Assembly (NCBI GenBank): GCA_002083515.1
Contig: LWDN01000022.1
Span: 85,564-149,563, forward strand
DNA: 64,000 bases
Origin: Proteobacteria bacterium HN_bin10
GTDB lineage: Bacteria; Pseudomonadota; Alphaproteobacteria; Caulobacterales; Aquidulcibacteraceae
Direction of reading: 5' to 3'
Of the stretch, positions 45,372 to 54,765 are shown piece by piece. A program made the position numbers and the translations under genes. Under the pieces are notes generated by a model. It ran no database searches. It was given only the letters and a program-made list of their open reading frames with translations, and was not told the DNA's origin. Positions within the stretch are counted from its first letter, which is position 1. Every line of letters starts with the position of its first letter.

Positions 45372-45878
45372 TTAAGACGAATCCGCGAAGCGCACGTCGC
45401 CCACGCTCAGCGTCAACACCGGCTCGGCGCACACCGGCCGATACGCTTTCGGCAGGCGCCGCGTCAGTTTGCGGCGAATGCGTTGCGCCATCGCGCGCGC
45501 GAAGGAATCGAGGTTCCGCAACGCGTGGATCATGGCGAAGATGCTGTCGATGGCGCTCTTTTTCTTGAACGCGCGGCGCAGCTTCGAACCGATCAAGGCG
45601 CGCATCAAACCAGGCTGCGCCATCGCGCGGCCGCGCTGCATTGCGCCGCTGAAGCGCAAAGGCCGGCGGCCGACGAAGTCCATCGCGCGCGCAATGATCA
45701 GCAAGTGCACGCGGCGCGCCAGAAACCAGAGCGACGCGCGTTCGGCGCGCTGGCGCGCGTGGCGCGGCTTCAAGATATTTCCGGTCAACACGCCCGCCAG
45801 CCACGCCAACATCGCCAGCGTCCAGGCGATGAGCCTGGCGCGGCGATGGAGTGGAAGGACGGGGTGAATGTGTGTCAT
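45372..45878 (-). CDS. Small basic membrane-associated protein of unknown function
   Basis: The 168-residue protein starts MTHIHPVLPLHRRARLIAWTLAMLAWLAGVLTG, one hydrophobic segment at about 13-31, followed by a very basic region (Arg/Lys-rich) and a short neutral C-terminus ending FADSS. No enzyme motif is visible. A longer frame to 46019 exists, but the hydrophobic segment then lies far inside and no ribosome site supports it. Function unknown. Confidence 0.6.
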   Translation of the reverse strand: MTHIHPVLPLHRRARLIAWTLAMLAWLAGVLTGNILKPRHARQRAERASLWFLARRVHLLIIARAMDFVGRRPLRFSGAMQRGRAMAQPGLMRALIGSKLRRAFKKKSAIDSIFAMIHALRNLDSFARAMAQRIRRKLTRRLPKAYRPVCAEPVLTLSVGDVRFADSS

Positions 45879-46084
45879 GCGCAGCAGTATACGCCCGCTC
45901 TCAAGGGGGGCGGATAAGTTTGTTTTTGTTCGCGCGTTTTCAGAGACTTGACCGAAAAAAGTGTTGGATAAGCGGGGGCTCATCGCTGCAAGCGCCGACC
46001 GCGGGCGTCTCGCCTGCATCGGCGCCGGACTGCCGATCCAGCGCGTGCGCTTCCTCGGCCGTGAAGCATGTCTAGCGGCGCACG

Positions 46085-48772
46085 CTACGGCGACGCTGGA
46101 GCTGCCGGGCTAGGCGCATCGGCCGCCGGTTGGCACTGGTCGAGATAGGTGTAGATGCGGCAGGTCTCGACGCCGGAGAGCCCTTCCCACAAGGCGCGCG
46201 GCAGATTGATGTAGTCGTCGGTCCAAGCCCGCCCAGGCGGCGCTTCGATGACCCGCCAGTCGGGATTGAGCGCGAGTGAACCGATCGCTTGCGGCGACTT
46301 GGCGATGATCATCACGCTTGCGGCCAAACCGCCATAATATGACACCATCGGCTGCTCGAAGCGGTCGCTGATCCGATAGAGGTAAGGCGCGTTCAGGCTG
46401 TGCGCGACGCGCGCGGCCTCCGACACCAGTGCGAGATTGCGGTTCGAGAGGTGGAGCACGACGATGCCGCGATCGCTTAGTTTCGAAAGATAAAGCGCGA
46501 TCGCCTCCCGCGTCAGCAGATGCGCCGGGATGGCGTCGGAGGAAAACGCATCGACGACGATAACATCGAAAGAGCCGTCTGGCTCTTCCGCGATTTGCAA
46601 TCGCGCATCGCCCAATTCCACGCGCGCGTTCGGTTGACATGCGGGAACATAGGTGAAGTCGCCGCCCGGCTCCGCCGACAACCGCACCACCGCCGGATCG
46701 ATTTCGAAAATGGTGAGTTCGTCGTCGGGCCGCATGAGACACGCCGTCGATCCCGTGCCCAGGCCGATCAAGGCCAGGTGCGAGGTGGGGCCGGTGCTCA
46801 AGCCAGCGAGGATGGATTCCCCAAGCGCGGTGCGCGGATGATAATAGGTGAGCGGCTGCCGCTCGAAACGCGGGTCGGCGATCTGCGCGCCATGGATGGT
46901 GGTGCCGTGCATCAAAATCCGCAGCGGCGGCGCGTTCGGATCGGCGCGGTCGGCGAATTCGCGTGTGCGCAGCACGCCGAAGAAGCTGCGCTCCTGGGTG
47001 ATGATGCGCGAGCCGCGGGTTTCGTCGATGAATACGATAACGAACGCCACGAGGACGATCGCGGCAAGCGCCATCGGCCGCCCACGATTGAAGAAGATGG
47101 CGACGCCGCAGAACAGGATGCCGGTCACGGTGAGCAATTGCGCGTCGACGCCCTCGGCGCGCACCAGGAGGATGAGCAGCAAAACGGTCGAGGCCAAAGC
47201 AGCGCCCAGCCCCATGTCGGCGACGCGCTTGTTGTCCTTGCGCGGCAGTATGGTGCCGTGAACGGCGAACGCGAGCAGCATGAAGCTGGTCGCCATCAGC
47301 ATCGACGCCCAGGGCTGGCGCGCCACCGTCCGAGTCTGATCCTCAACGATGGCGGGCACGAACATGTCGGCCAAGTTGAAGGCGATGTAGATGACCAGGA
47401 TCGCGTGTGCGGCTGCCACGGCAAGGAACAAGTAACGATACACCGCCGGACGGCTCTCGTCGCTCCAGCCGGCCGCAAGCATGGCGGCGGCGGCGCCGAT
47501 CGTGCCGAGCACGATGGTTGAGTCCAGCGGCGCCCAGCGCAAGAGCAGCAGTCCGAGTAGCCCCATCAGAATTGCCGCCGCGAGCGATGCATCGACGAGG
47601 CGGGGCATGTCGCTTTCCTCGCGCGGCCGGAACAGGCACGCCGCGGCGAGCGCCAGCGGATATTCGTAGACATTGTTGAAGATCAGCGGCGCGATGAGCG
47701 CGGCGAACACGCCCCCCAGCACGCCGCCGAGCGAGACGAGCAGATAAAATTCCGTGAGCCGGCTGGCGTCCGGGCGAGAGCGCGCCAGAGCGAGATGGCA
47801 GATCAGCGCGCTGAAGAAGAAGCCCGCCAGAATGCCGGAGACCGAGCCCACCCAATTGCCGGACGCGTAATAAGACATGATCAGCAGCGCGAGCGCGATC
47901 GGCTGAATGAACAGCGTGCCTGCCTCCATGCGCTCGCTGCCGCGTGCGAAGGCGAGCACGAAGGTCAAGAGATAGAGCGCCAGAGGCGCCACCCACAGCA
48001 TCGGCGCCGAGGCGACGTCGGTCGAGATGTGCAGCGTCACGCCCAGCGAAAGCGCCGACGGCACCGCTGCGGCGGCGACCCAATAGCCGCGCTGGCGCCA
48101 GCTCGGCGCCGGGCCTGCGTGCTCAAGCGGCCGTGGCGTCGCCCCGTGCGAACTGATGGCGGCGGCGGCGGCGAGCGCGATCAGCGCCGCTACGATGAGA
48201 TAACCAACGGACCACGCCGCGCTCTGCGCCTGCGCGCCAAGCAACGGCTCGATCAGCGCCGGATACGCCAGCAGACCGACGAAGCTGCCGAGATTGCTGG
48301 CGGCATAGAGATAATACGGATCGGCGGCGTCGGCGCGGCCCGTGCGCGCGAACCAGGCTTGCAGCAGAGGCGCGGTGGCCGAGGCGATGGCGAACGGCGC
48401 GCCGACCGAAAGCGCCAACACGCCGATCAGCCACCACACCGGATGTTCTGAACTCGGTCCCCCAAGCGCGGTGGTGACATGCACCGGCAGAACCAACCAT
48501 GCGGCCGCCAGCGCCGCGGCATGCACCGCCGCTTGGATCCGCAAATCCTTCACTCGCGCCAGCAGGTGGGCGTAGAGATAACCAATCAGTAGAGCGGCCT
48601 GGAAGAACGCCATCGAGGTGTTCCAGACTTGCGGACTGCCGCCCAGGAGCGGCGTGACCATGCGCGCAAACAGCGGCTGCAGCACGAAAATCAGCGCCGC
48701 GCTGGAGAACAGCGCCAGCGCAAAAACCGGCGCCGCCAGGCGTCGCGCCAGTGTTTGAGTCGCGCGGTTCAT
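46085..48772 (-). CDS. Polytopic membrane protein fused to spermidine-synthase-like domain
   Basis: The 895-residue protein has a long N-terminal half with many hydrophobic segments (about 1-560), then a soluble C-terminal spermidine-synthase-type fold: GLGTGSTACLMRPDDELTIFEIDPAVV (SAM-like nucleotide loop) and DVIVVDAFSSDAIPAHLLTREA. This is the fused transporter/spermidine synthase family common in proteobacteria, whose reaction is not established. Whether it makes polyamines is unknown. It is monocistronic, flanked by repeats at the 5' side. Confidence 0.85.
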   Translation of the reverse strand: MNRATQTLARRLAAPVFALALFSSAALIFVLQPLFARMVTPLLGGSPQVWNTSMAFFQAALLIGYLYAHLLARVKDLRIQAAVHAAALAAAWLVLPVHVTTALGGPSSEHPVWWLIGVLALSVGAPFAIASATAPLLQAWFARTGRADAADPYYLYAASNLGSFVGLLAYPALIEPLLGAQAQSAAWSVGYLIVAALIALAAAAAISSHGATPRPLEHAGPAPSWRQRGYWVAAAAVPSALSLGVTLHISTDVASAPMLWVAPLALYLLTFVLAFARGSERMEAGTLFIQPIALALLIMSYYASGNWVGSVSGILAGFFFSALICHLALARSRPDASRLTEFYLLVSLGGVLGGVFAALIAPLIFNNVYEYPLALAAACLFRPREESDMPRLVDASLAAAILMGLLGLLLLRWAPLDSTIVLGTIGAAAAMLAAGWSDESRPAVYRYLFLAVAAAHAILVIYIAFNLADMFVPAIVEDQTRTVARQPWASMLMATSFMLLAFAVHGTILPRKDNKRVADMGLGAALASTVLLLILLVRAEGVDAQLLTVTGILFCGVAIFFNRGRPMALAAIVLVAFVIVFIDETRGSRIITQERSFFGVLRTREFADRADPNAPPLRILMHGTTIHGAQIADPRFERQPLTYYHPRTALGESILAGLSTGPTSHLALIGLGTGSTACLMRPDDELTIFEIDPAVVRLSAEPGGDFTYVPACQPNARVELGDARLQIAEEPDGSFDVIVVDAFSSDAIPAHLLTREAIALYLSKLSDRGIVVLHLSNRNLALVSEAARVAHSLNAPYLYRISDRFEQPMVSYYGGLAASVMIIAKSPQAIGSLALNPDWRVIEAPPGRAWTDDYINLPRALWEGLSGVETCRIYTYLDQCQPAADAPSPAAPASP

Positions 48773-48776
48773 CGCT

Positions 48777-48926
48777 CCCCTCCCCCTTGAGGGGGGAGGG
48801 GTCGGGGGTGAGGGTGGCGTTCAGCTTTGTCCGTTTGTGCGCGCATGAGAGTGCCAGCTGCCTTCGCTGTGAACGGCGGCGGATCACCCCGCCCCCTGCC
48901 CCCTCCCCCTCTAGGGGAGGGGGTGA
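48777..48926. repeat. Family B REPIN-like element (5' of the fused spermidine synthase gene)
   Basis: Two inverted C/G-run modules (CCCCTCCCCCTTGAGG and, on the far side, CCCCCTCTAGGGGAGGGG) are separated by about 65 bases. The arms are diverged from the 24.2 kb copy but keep the same order of hairpin and G-run tail. It lies between two divergent genes, the fused spermidine synthase and pncC. Confidence 0.75.
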
Positions 48927-48989
48927 GCGAGCGCCACCACGTTCGTGATGTGTGGACTTGCACATGGCCCTGACCCACCATGCGCCAGC

Positions 48990-49481
48990 ATGATGCAGTC
49001 CAACCTCATCGAATTCGCAACCGTCTTGCTTGGTGATTGCAGGACACGCGGTTTGCGGATCGCAACCGCAGAAAGTTGCACAGGCGGATTGATCGCGGCG
49101 ACGCTCGCGGCCGTGCCTGGCGCTTCAGCCGTGTTGGAACGCGGCTTCGTCACCTACTCGAACGAAGCCAAGGCCGACATGCTTGGCGTCCCGCCGGAGC
49201 TGATCCGCCAATACGGCGCCGTCAGCAAAGAGGTCGCGATCGCCATGGCCGAAGGCGCGCTCGCGCACAGCCGCGCCGACGTCGCCGTGGCGGTAACCGG
49301 GATTGCCGGGCCCGATGGCGGCACCCCCGAAAAGCCCGTCGGCCTCGTGCATCTCGCGGCGGCGCGGCGCGGCGGCGCGCTCGTGCATGAAGAGAAACGC
49401 TTCGGGGAACTCGGACGCCACCAGATTCAGTCTGAGACGGTCGCCGCCGCTTTCGAGCTGATCCGGCAAGTGAGGGACTAA
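48990..49481 (+). CDS. pncC: Nicotinamide-nucleotide amidohydrolase, CinA C-terminal type
   Basis: The 163-residue protein is a stand-alone CinA C-terminal domain with ATAESCTGGLIAATLAAVPGAS and AVTGIAGPDGGTPEKPVGLVHLA, the catalytic serine/threonine region. It deamidates nicotinamide mononucleotide to nicotinate mononucleotide in the pyridine nucleotide cycle. Two adjacent ATGs (48990, 48993) are possible starts. Its stop overlaps the convergent RatA-like gene by 4 bases. Confidence 0.92.
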   Translation: MMQSNLIEFATVLLGDCRTRGLRIATAESCTGGLIAATLAAVPGASAVLERGFVTYSNEAKADMLGVPPELIRQYGAVSKEVAIAMAEGALAHSRADVAVAVTGIAGPDGGTPEKPVGLVHLAAARRGGALVHEEKRFGELGRHQIQSETVAAAFELIRQVRD

Positions 49482-49930
49482 CCCAGCCGCCGCTTCGCTT
49501 CGCGTTCGAACGCCGCCATGATGCGCGAGGCGAGCTTATCCTTGTTGGCGGAGATCGCCGCCTGCAGCACCGGGTTCTTGAACTCGTAGGCGATCCAGTA
49601 ATGCACGTGCGCGCCTTTTTCGTGCGGCGCGAAGCGCCAGCGATTGTTCAGCGAATGCAGCGGGCCCTTCACCAACGCCACCTCCACCTCGCCTTTCGCC
49701 GGCTCGCAGCGCACCGACGTGGCGAAGGTCACTTTGATCGCCTTCCAGCCGACCTCGGCCTCGGCGATGCCTTCCCATCCGCCGGCCTCGCGCGGTTCTT
49801 CCGTGAGCACGCGCAAGGTTTTCAGAAACGGCACGAACTCCGGATAGATGCGCACGTCGCCGACAAGGCGGCAGAGGTCCTCGGGCGCATAGGGCAACAC
49901 ACGCTCGGCTTCGATGATCGTCTTGGTCAT
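49478..49930 (-). CDS. RatA/COQ10-family START-domain protein
   Basis: The 150-residue protein has the COQ10/RatA pattern: VLPYAPEDLCRLVGDVRIYPEFVPFLKTLRV and HSLNNRWRFAPHEKGAHVHYWIAYEFKNPVLQ. In alphaproteobacteria this gene follows lipA and is taken to bind ubiquinone and support respiration, as yeast Coq10 does; the E. coli relative RatA was described as inhibiting ribosome association. The respiratory role is favoured here by context. Confidence 0.9.
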   Translation of the reverse strand: MTKTIIEAERVLPYAPEDLCRLVGDVRIYPEFVPFLKTLRVLTEEPREAGGWEGIAEAEVGWKAIKVTFATSVRCEPAKGEVEVALVKGPLHSLNNRWRFAPHEKGAHVHYWIAYEFKNPVLQAAISANKDKLASRIMAAFEREAKRRLG

Positions 49931-50054
49931 CCCCCTCCCCCACGTGGGGAGGGGGCAGGGGGTGGGGGGCGATCAGAATGAAGTGCGGTCGGCGCCGTCT
50001 CGCTCGATTTTGCGCGCCCCCCCACCCTTCCCTCCCCCACAAGGGGGGAGGGTT
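49929..50054. repeat. Family B REPIN-like element (lipA-RatA gap)
   Basis: Inverted C/G-run modules (CCCCCTCCCCCACGTGGGG and CCCTCCCCCACAAGGGGGG) bracket an approximately 50-base AT-richer spacer. The left module overlaps the first codons of the RatA-like gene region, close to its ribosome-binding site. Confidence 0.75.
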
Positions 50055-50080
50055 CGCACATTCTTTGGCGGTTCAGCATG

Positions 50081-51043
50081 TCACTTCGATTGCGCCAAGC
50101 GCGCCGCCTTGAGCCGCGCGAAGTCTTCGCCAGCATGATGCGACGAGCGCGTCAGCGGCGACGCCGACACCATCAGGAAGCCCTTGGCGTAGGCGATGGT
50201 TTCGAGCGCCTTGAATTCCTCCGGCGTCCAGAAGCGATCGATGGCGGCGTGTTTCTTGGTCGGTTGCAGATATTGGCCGATAGTGAGGAAATCGACGCCG
50301 GCGACGCGGAGATCGTCCATCACCTGCAGCACTTCGTCTTTCGCCTCGCCGAGACCCACCATGAGCCCCGACTTGGTGAATTGGTTCGGATCGCGCTGCT
50401 TCACCGAATCCAGCAAGCGCAGCGACTGATAATAGCGCGCGCCAGGGCGGATCGAGTGATAGAGCCGCGGCACGGTTTCGAGATTGTGGTTGAACACGTC
50501 CGGCGCCGCATCGATCACCCGCTCGGCTGCGCCCGGTTTGCGCAGGAAGTCCGGCGTCAGGATTTCGATCGTCGTCTCCGGCGCGGCGCGGCGCACGGCC
50601 TGGATCGTCTGCACGAAATGATCTGCGCCGCCGTCGTCGAGATCGTCACGGTCTACCGAAGTGATGACGACGTGCTTCAGCCCCATCTGCGCCGTCGCGA
50701 AGGCGACGTTGGCCGGCTCATCGGGATCGAGCGGCAGCGGCTTGCCGGTGGCGACATTGCAGAAGCTGCAGGCGCGCGTGCAGATGCCGCCGAGGATCAT
50801 GAAGGTGGCGTGCTTCTGGCTCCAGCATTCGCCGATATTGGGGCAGCTCGCCTCTTCACACACTGTGTGTAGTTTGAGATCGCGCACCAGCTCCTTGGTC
50901 TGGTGGTAGCCCAGACTCGTCGGCGCCTTCACCCGAATCCAGTCCGGCTTGCGCGGGCTCGGCGCGTCCGGCCGGCCCTCCTTTTCAGGATGGCGGGGGC
51001 GTTCGTTCTCGCCTCCCTGGCGCATGTCGATCAGTGTGGGCAC
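50081..51043 (-). CDS. lipA: Lipoyl synthase
   Basis: The 320-residue radical SAM enzyme has the auxiliary cluster cysteines (CEEASCPNIGECW) and the SAM cluster motif CTRACSFC, plus the C-terminal serine region (SPLTRSSHHAGEDF). It inserts two sulfurs into octanoyl groups on E2 and GcvH proteins, both encoded nearby at 56.7-58.1 kb. The start is GTG 51043 (VPTLIDMRQGG); the family usually has a TLID-type sequence there. Conserved context is lpd-lipA-RatA. Confidence 0.96.
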   Translation of the reverse strand: MPTLIDMRQGGENERPRHPEKEGRPDAPSPRKPDWIRVKAPTSLGYHQTKELVRDLKLHTVCEEASCPNIGECWSQKHATFMILGGICTRACSFCNVATGKPLPLDPDEPANVAFATAQMGLKHVVITSVDRDDLDDGGADHFVQTIQAVRRAAPETTIEILTPDFLRKPGAAERVIDAAPDVFNHNLETVPRLYHSIRPGARYYQSLRLLDSVKQRDPNQFTKSGLMVGLGEAKDEVLQVMDDLRVAGVDFLTIGQYLQPTKKHAAIDRFWTPEEFKALETIAYAKGFLMVSASPLTRSSHHAGEDFARLKAARLAQSK

Positions 51044-51241
51044 AGGCGTCTACATGAGCCTCCGGGCCTTGTCCCGCAACGCCGGGAGGGCAATCCTCCC
51101 CTGCACGCTTTGAGGTTAATGGCCACGTCACTTGCCTCACTTTATCCACGCCGTTAGGTTCTGTTACAACCGTGAAACAATAATCACGGGCTGAGCCTTC
51201 CACGGGCTCAAGGGCGGAAGCAGTTCGGAGGCGATAGGCTC

Positions 51242-52810
51242 ATGGCGCAACGATCTTTCGAGTTGGCGCGCACGCGCGTCACCCTGTTCGAAGCGCTGCT
51301 GCGGGCCCGCGACCTCAAGGGCGGCAAACACAAGATTATCGAGGATCACGAGCGCAAGCCGCTCTCCTATGACGATCTCGTCCGCGCCGCGTTTGCGCTC
51401 GGCGGCAAGCTCGACACTTTGATCAAGCGCCGCGAGACCGCGGGCATTCTGTTGCCCACGGGCGTCGGCAGCACGGTGACGTTCTTTGCGCTCCACGCCA
51501 TCGGCCGCACGCCCGCCATGCTCAACTTCACCGCAGGCGCGATGAATTTGCGCGCCGCCTGCGACGCGGCCAATGTCCGGAAGATTTTGACCTCGCGTAT
51601 CTTCATCAAGCGAGCGGGGCTTGAGGCGCTCGAAGCCGAACTGTCGAAGTTCGCGAAGCTCATCTATCTGGAAGACGTCCGCAAAACCATCGATCTCGGC
51701 GATAAGATCTTGGCCCTGACCAAGGGCTTCTTCCCGCGCATGTTCGCGGCCAAGGGCAGCCCCGACGATACGGCGGTGATCCTCTTCACGTCAGGCTCTT
51801 ACGGCACGCCGAAAGGCGCGGTGCTGAGCCACGCCAACCTCGTCGCCAATGTCGAGCAAGGATATGCGCACGTCCCGTTCGAGCCGGACTGGAGTTTCTT
51901 CTCGCCGCTGCCGATGTTCCATTGCTTCGGCCTGCTGGGCGGGGTGCTGCTGCCGTTGTTTACGGGTCACAAGACCTTCCTCTTCCCCTCGCCGCTGGCG
52001 GTGAAGGAGATTCCGAAACTGATCAAAGACACCGGCGCCAACGTCTTCTTCGCCACCGACACCTTCGCGCAGCAATATGCGCGCAACGCCGACGACGACG
52101 ACATGAAATGCATCCGCCTCATGGTGCTGGGCGCCGAGCGGGTGAAGCCGGAAACGCGCGATCTCTACATGAAGCGCTTCGGCGTCGAATTGCTCGAAGG
52201 CTATGGCGCCACCGAAGCCTCGCCGCTCATCTCCGTCAACGTGCCGGCGCGCAATCGCCACGGCACCGTCGGCCAGTTCGTGCCGGCGCTCGAATGGCGG
52301 CTTGAACCGGTGCCGGGCATCGATGGCGGCCAGAAGCTCTACGTGCGCGGGCCCAACGTCATGCGCGGCTATCTCGATCCGACCAAGCCGTTCGGCATCG
52401 ATCTGTTGCCGGAGGGCTGGCACGACACCGGCGACGTCGTCGACGTCGACGAGGACGGTTACATCCGCATTCTCGGGCGCGTGAAGCGCTTCGCCAAAGT
52501 AGGCGGCGAAATGGTCTCACTGAACGCTGTCGAGAACTACGCCCAGGCGGTGTGGCCTGACCATGTGCACGCGGCGGTGGCGCTGCCGGACTCCCGCAAG
52601 GGCGAGCGCATTATCCTGTTCACCGATCACGCCGAGGCCACAGCCGATGCGCTGCAGGCCTGGTGCAAGGCCAACGGCGCCAGCGAGCTCGCCGTGCCGA
52701 AGCGGATCGTGGTGATCGACGATATCCCGCTCCTGGGCACCGGCAAGACCGACTACGTCGCCTTGAGCCGCATGGCGGCGGAACGATTCGCCGAGGCGAA
52801 GGCGGCTTAG
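51242..52810 (+). CDS. Acyl-CoA/acyl-ACP synthetase (AMP-forming), Aas-like
   Basis: The 522-residue protein is an adenylate-forming ligase: A-motif LFTSGSYGTPKGAVLSH, EGYGATEASPLI, WHDTGDVVDVDEDGY and the C-terminal catalytic Lys region LGTGKTDYVALS. It resembles the synthetase half of Aas (acyl-ACP synthetase/2-acyl-glycerophosphoethanolamine acyltransferase) more than classical FadD, but lacks the acyltransferase half. Acyl-chain range is unknown. GGAGG lies 10 bases before the ATG. Confidence 0.87.
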   Translation: MAQRSFELARTRVTLFEALLRARDLKGGKHKIIEDHERKPLSYDDLVRAAFALGGKLDTLIKRRETAGILLPTGVGSTVTFFALHAIGRTPAMLNFTAGAMNLRAACDAANVRKILTSRIFIKRAGLEALEAELSKFAKLIYLEDVRKTIDLGDKILALTKGFFPRMFAAKGSPDDTAVILFTSGSYGTPKGAVLSHANLVANVEQGYAHVPFEPDWSFFSPLPMFHCFGLLGGVLLPLFTGHKTFLFPSPLAVKEIPKLIKDTGANVFFATDTFAQQYARNADDDDMKCIRLMVLGAERVKPETRDLYMKRFGVELLEGYGATEASPLISVNVPARNRHGTVGQFVPALEWRLEPVPGIDGGQKLYVRGPNVMRGYLDPTKPFGIDLLPEGWHDTGDVVDVDEDGYIRILGRVKRFAKVGGEMVSLNAVENYAQAVWPDHVHAAVALPDSRKGERIILFTDHAEATADALQAWCKANGASELAVPKRIVVIDDIPLLGTGKTDYVALSRMAAERFAEAKAA

Positions 52811-52822
52811 TTCCAGGCGCCT

Positions 52823-53218
52823 CTATTCACTAGAGTCATTCCGGACGCGCGGAGCGCGATCCGGAACCCAGGGCCACAGACTCTGTGATTGGTCTTGTTC
52901 ATTTCGCCGATGCTGCGGCGGAAGCAGGAAGTCCTCGTACAGGTCACGCCACGTGGGATTGCCCTTCTCGATCAGCGCGAGCTTCCACTTTCGTTTCCAA
53001 CCTTTGATTTGCTTCTCGCGCGCGATCGCTTCGCTGATGTCGTCGTGCGGCTCCCACCACACGAGCGTCGTGCAGCCGTACTTCTTCGAAAAGCCTTCGT
53101 AGCGCCCTTCGCGGTGATCTAGGCCGCGTTGCAACAGATCGCTCGTGACGCCGAGATAGAGCGTGCCGTTGGGCTTGCTGGCCATCAGATAAACGGCGAT
53201 CAGATCAAAACGTGCCAT
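52823..53218 (-). CDS. Single-domain GIY-YIG endonuclease within inverted repeats
   Basis: The 131-residue product has one GIY-YIG nuclease domain: VYLMASKPNGTLYLGVTSDLLQRGLDHREG (the Y...YLG motif pair and catalytic Arg), FSKKYGCTTLVWWEPHDDISEAIAREKQIKGWKRKWK and NPTWRDLYEDF. The C-terminal 15 residues (PWVPDRAPRVRNDSSE) are encoded by the flanking inverted repeat, and the stop codon lies outside it. ATG 53218 (MARFDLIAVY) is preferred over 53251, which starts inside the other repeat. Small proteins of this family are common next to repeats in alphaproteobacteria; function unproven. Confidence 0.85.
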   Translation of the reverse strand: MARFDLIAVYLMASKPNGTLYLGVTSDLLQRGLDHREGRYEGFSKKYGCTTLVWWEPHDDISEAIAREKQIKGWKRKWKLALIEKGNPTWRDLYEDFLLPPQHRRNEQDQSQSLWPWVPDRAPRVRNDSSE

Positions 53219-53277
53219 CTGCTGGTGCGTTTGCCCTGGGTTCCGGATCACGCCTCCGGCGTGTCCGGAATGACTCT
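52831..53277. mobile_element. 447-bp element: GIY-YIG gene between inverted palindromic repeats (family C)
   Basis: Left (52831-52875) and right (53233-53277) ends are near-identical inverted copies starting TAGAGTCATTCCGGAC and ending GATCCGGAACCCAGGG. Each end is itself a hairpin (TCCGGA...TCCGGA around a GC-rich stem). The nuclease frame fills the interior. No transposase is present, and no direct target duplication is obvious. Confidence 0.7.
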
Positions 53278-53298
53278 ATTGGAAGAAACGCTCGCCCA

Positions 53299-54708
53299 CT
53301 AGACGTGCAGCACGCGCCCGTACGCATCCAGCACCGCTTCGTGCATCATTTCTGAGAGCGTCGGGTGCGGGAAGACGGTTTCCATGAGTTCGTGTTCGGT
53401 GGTCTCGCAACTCATCGCCACGGCGTAGCCCTGGATCAGTTCGGTGACTTCGGCGCCGATCATGTGCGCGCCGAGCAGTTCGCCGGTCTTGGCGTCGAAC
53501 ACGACCTTGACCATGCCCTGATCTTCGCCGAGCGCGATGGCCTTGCCGTTGCCGACGAACGGAAAGCGGCCGACGCGCACCTCCCTGCCCGCGGCTTTCG
53601 CCTTCGCTTCGGTGAGGCCGACGCTGGCGACTTGTGGATGCGAGTAGGTGCAGCCCGGAATGCGCTCCTTGATCAGCGGATGCGGGCTCAAGCCGGCGAT
53701 GGCCTCGATGCAGATAATGCCCTCATGGCTCGCCTTGTGCGCCAGCCATGGGCTCCCGGTGACGTCGCCAATCGCATAGAGCCCGGCGACATTGGTCTTG
53801 CCATAGCCGTCGGTGACGATGTGGCCGCGATCGGTTTTCACGCCCAAGCCTTCGAGACCAAGGTTCTCGATGTTGCCGGTTATGCCGACAGCGACGATGG
53901 CGTGTGTGGCGGTGAGCGTTTCTTCCTTGCCGTTGGATGAGACAACAGCCTCAACACCGTTCGCCGTCGCCTTCAGCGACTTGGCTTCGGTGGAGGTGAG
54001 AATTTTCAGCCCTTCCTTCTCGAAGCGCTTCTTGGCGAAGGCGGAGATTTCCTCGTCCTCGACCGGCAGTACGCGATCGAGCAATTCCACCACCGTCGTC
54101 TTCACGCCGAACGCGGCATAGAAGCTGGCGAACTCGATGCCGATGGCGCCGGAGCCGAACACCAGCAGCGAGTCCGGCCATTCCGGCGGCGTCATCGCAT
54201 CGCGATAGGTCCAGATGCGCTTGCCGTCGGCCTTGAGGCCCGCCGCCGGAATTTCGCGCGCCCGCGCGCCGGTGGCGAGGATGACGTGCTTGGCTTCATA
54301 GCCCGCGTCTTTGCCATCCTTACCCTTCACGATCACTTTCGGCGCGGCGGCGCCCTTCTCCAGCCGCGCTTCACCTTCGATCACGCTGATCTTGTTCTTC
54401 TTCATCAGGAACTGGACGCCCTTTTCCATCCGCCCGGCGACGCCGCGCGAGCGCTTGACCACGGCGTCGGGATCGAATTTCAGACCCTCGATCGAGAGGC
54501 CGAATTCCTTGGCGTGCTGGGCGTTGCGATAAATTTCAGCGCTGCGCAGCAGCGCCTTAGTCGGGATGCAGCCCCAGTTGAGGCAAATGCCGCCCAAGCG
54601 ATCGCGCTCGACGATGGCGGTCTTCAAGCCAAGCTGCGCCGCGCGAATGGCGGTCACGTAGCCGCCGGGACCGGAACCGATGATGATGAGATCGAAAGAG
54701 GTGCTCAT
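53299..54708 (-). CDS. lpdA: Dihydrolipoyl dehydrogenase (E3)
   Basis: The 469-residue flavoprotein has the FAD loop IIGSGPGGYVTAIRAAQLG, the redox-active disulfide GGICLNWGCIPTKALL, a second nucleotide-binding loop VFGSGAIGIEFASFYAAFG and the C-terminal His-Glu dimer-interface region (ETVFPHPTLSEMMHEAVLDAYGR). It reoxidises lipoyl groups of 2-oxoacid dehydrogenases and of GcvH, both relevant to the genes at 56.7-58.1 kb. REPIN-like elements lie on both sides. Confidence 0.96.
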   Translation of the reverse strand: MSTSFDLIIIGSGPGGYVTAIRAAQLGLKTAIVERDRLGGICLNWGCIPTKALLRSAEIYRNAQHAKEFGLSIEGLKFDPDAVVKRSRGVAGRMEKGVQFLMKKNKISVIEGEARLEKGAAAPKVIVKGKDGKDAGYEAKHVILATGARAREIPAAGLKADGKRIWTYRDAMTPPEWPDSLLVFGSGAIGIEFASFYAAFGVKTTVVELLDRVLPVEDEEISAFAKKRFEKEGLKILTSTEAKSLKATANGVEAVVSSNGKEETLTATHAIVAVGITGNIENLGLEGLGVKTDRGHIVTDGYGKTNVAGLYAIGDVTGSPWLAHKASHEGIICIEAIAGLSPHPLIKERIPGCTYSHPQVASVGLTEAKAKAAGREVRVGRFPFVGNGKAIALGEDQGMVKVVFDAKTGELLGAHMIGAEVTELIQGYAVAMSCETTEHELMETVFPHPTLSEMMHEAVLDAYGRVLHV

Positions 54709-54765
54709 GCGGCTGTATTAGCAGTCTAACACGGCGCGTGAAGGTGAGGATTGACTATAACTCTC

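Noticed and set aside
49478..49930. RatA as a toxin of a type II toxin-antitoxin system
   Set aside because: There is no RatB partner, and the lipA neighbourhood with COQ10-like sequence supports a ubiquinone-binding protein.
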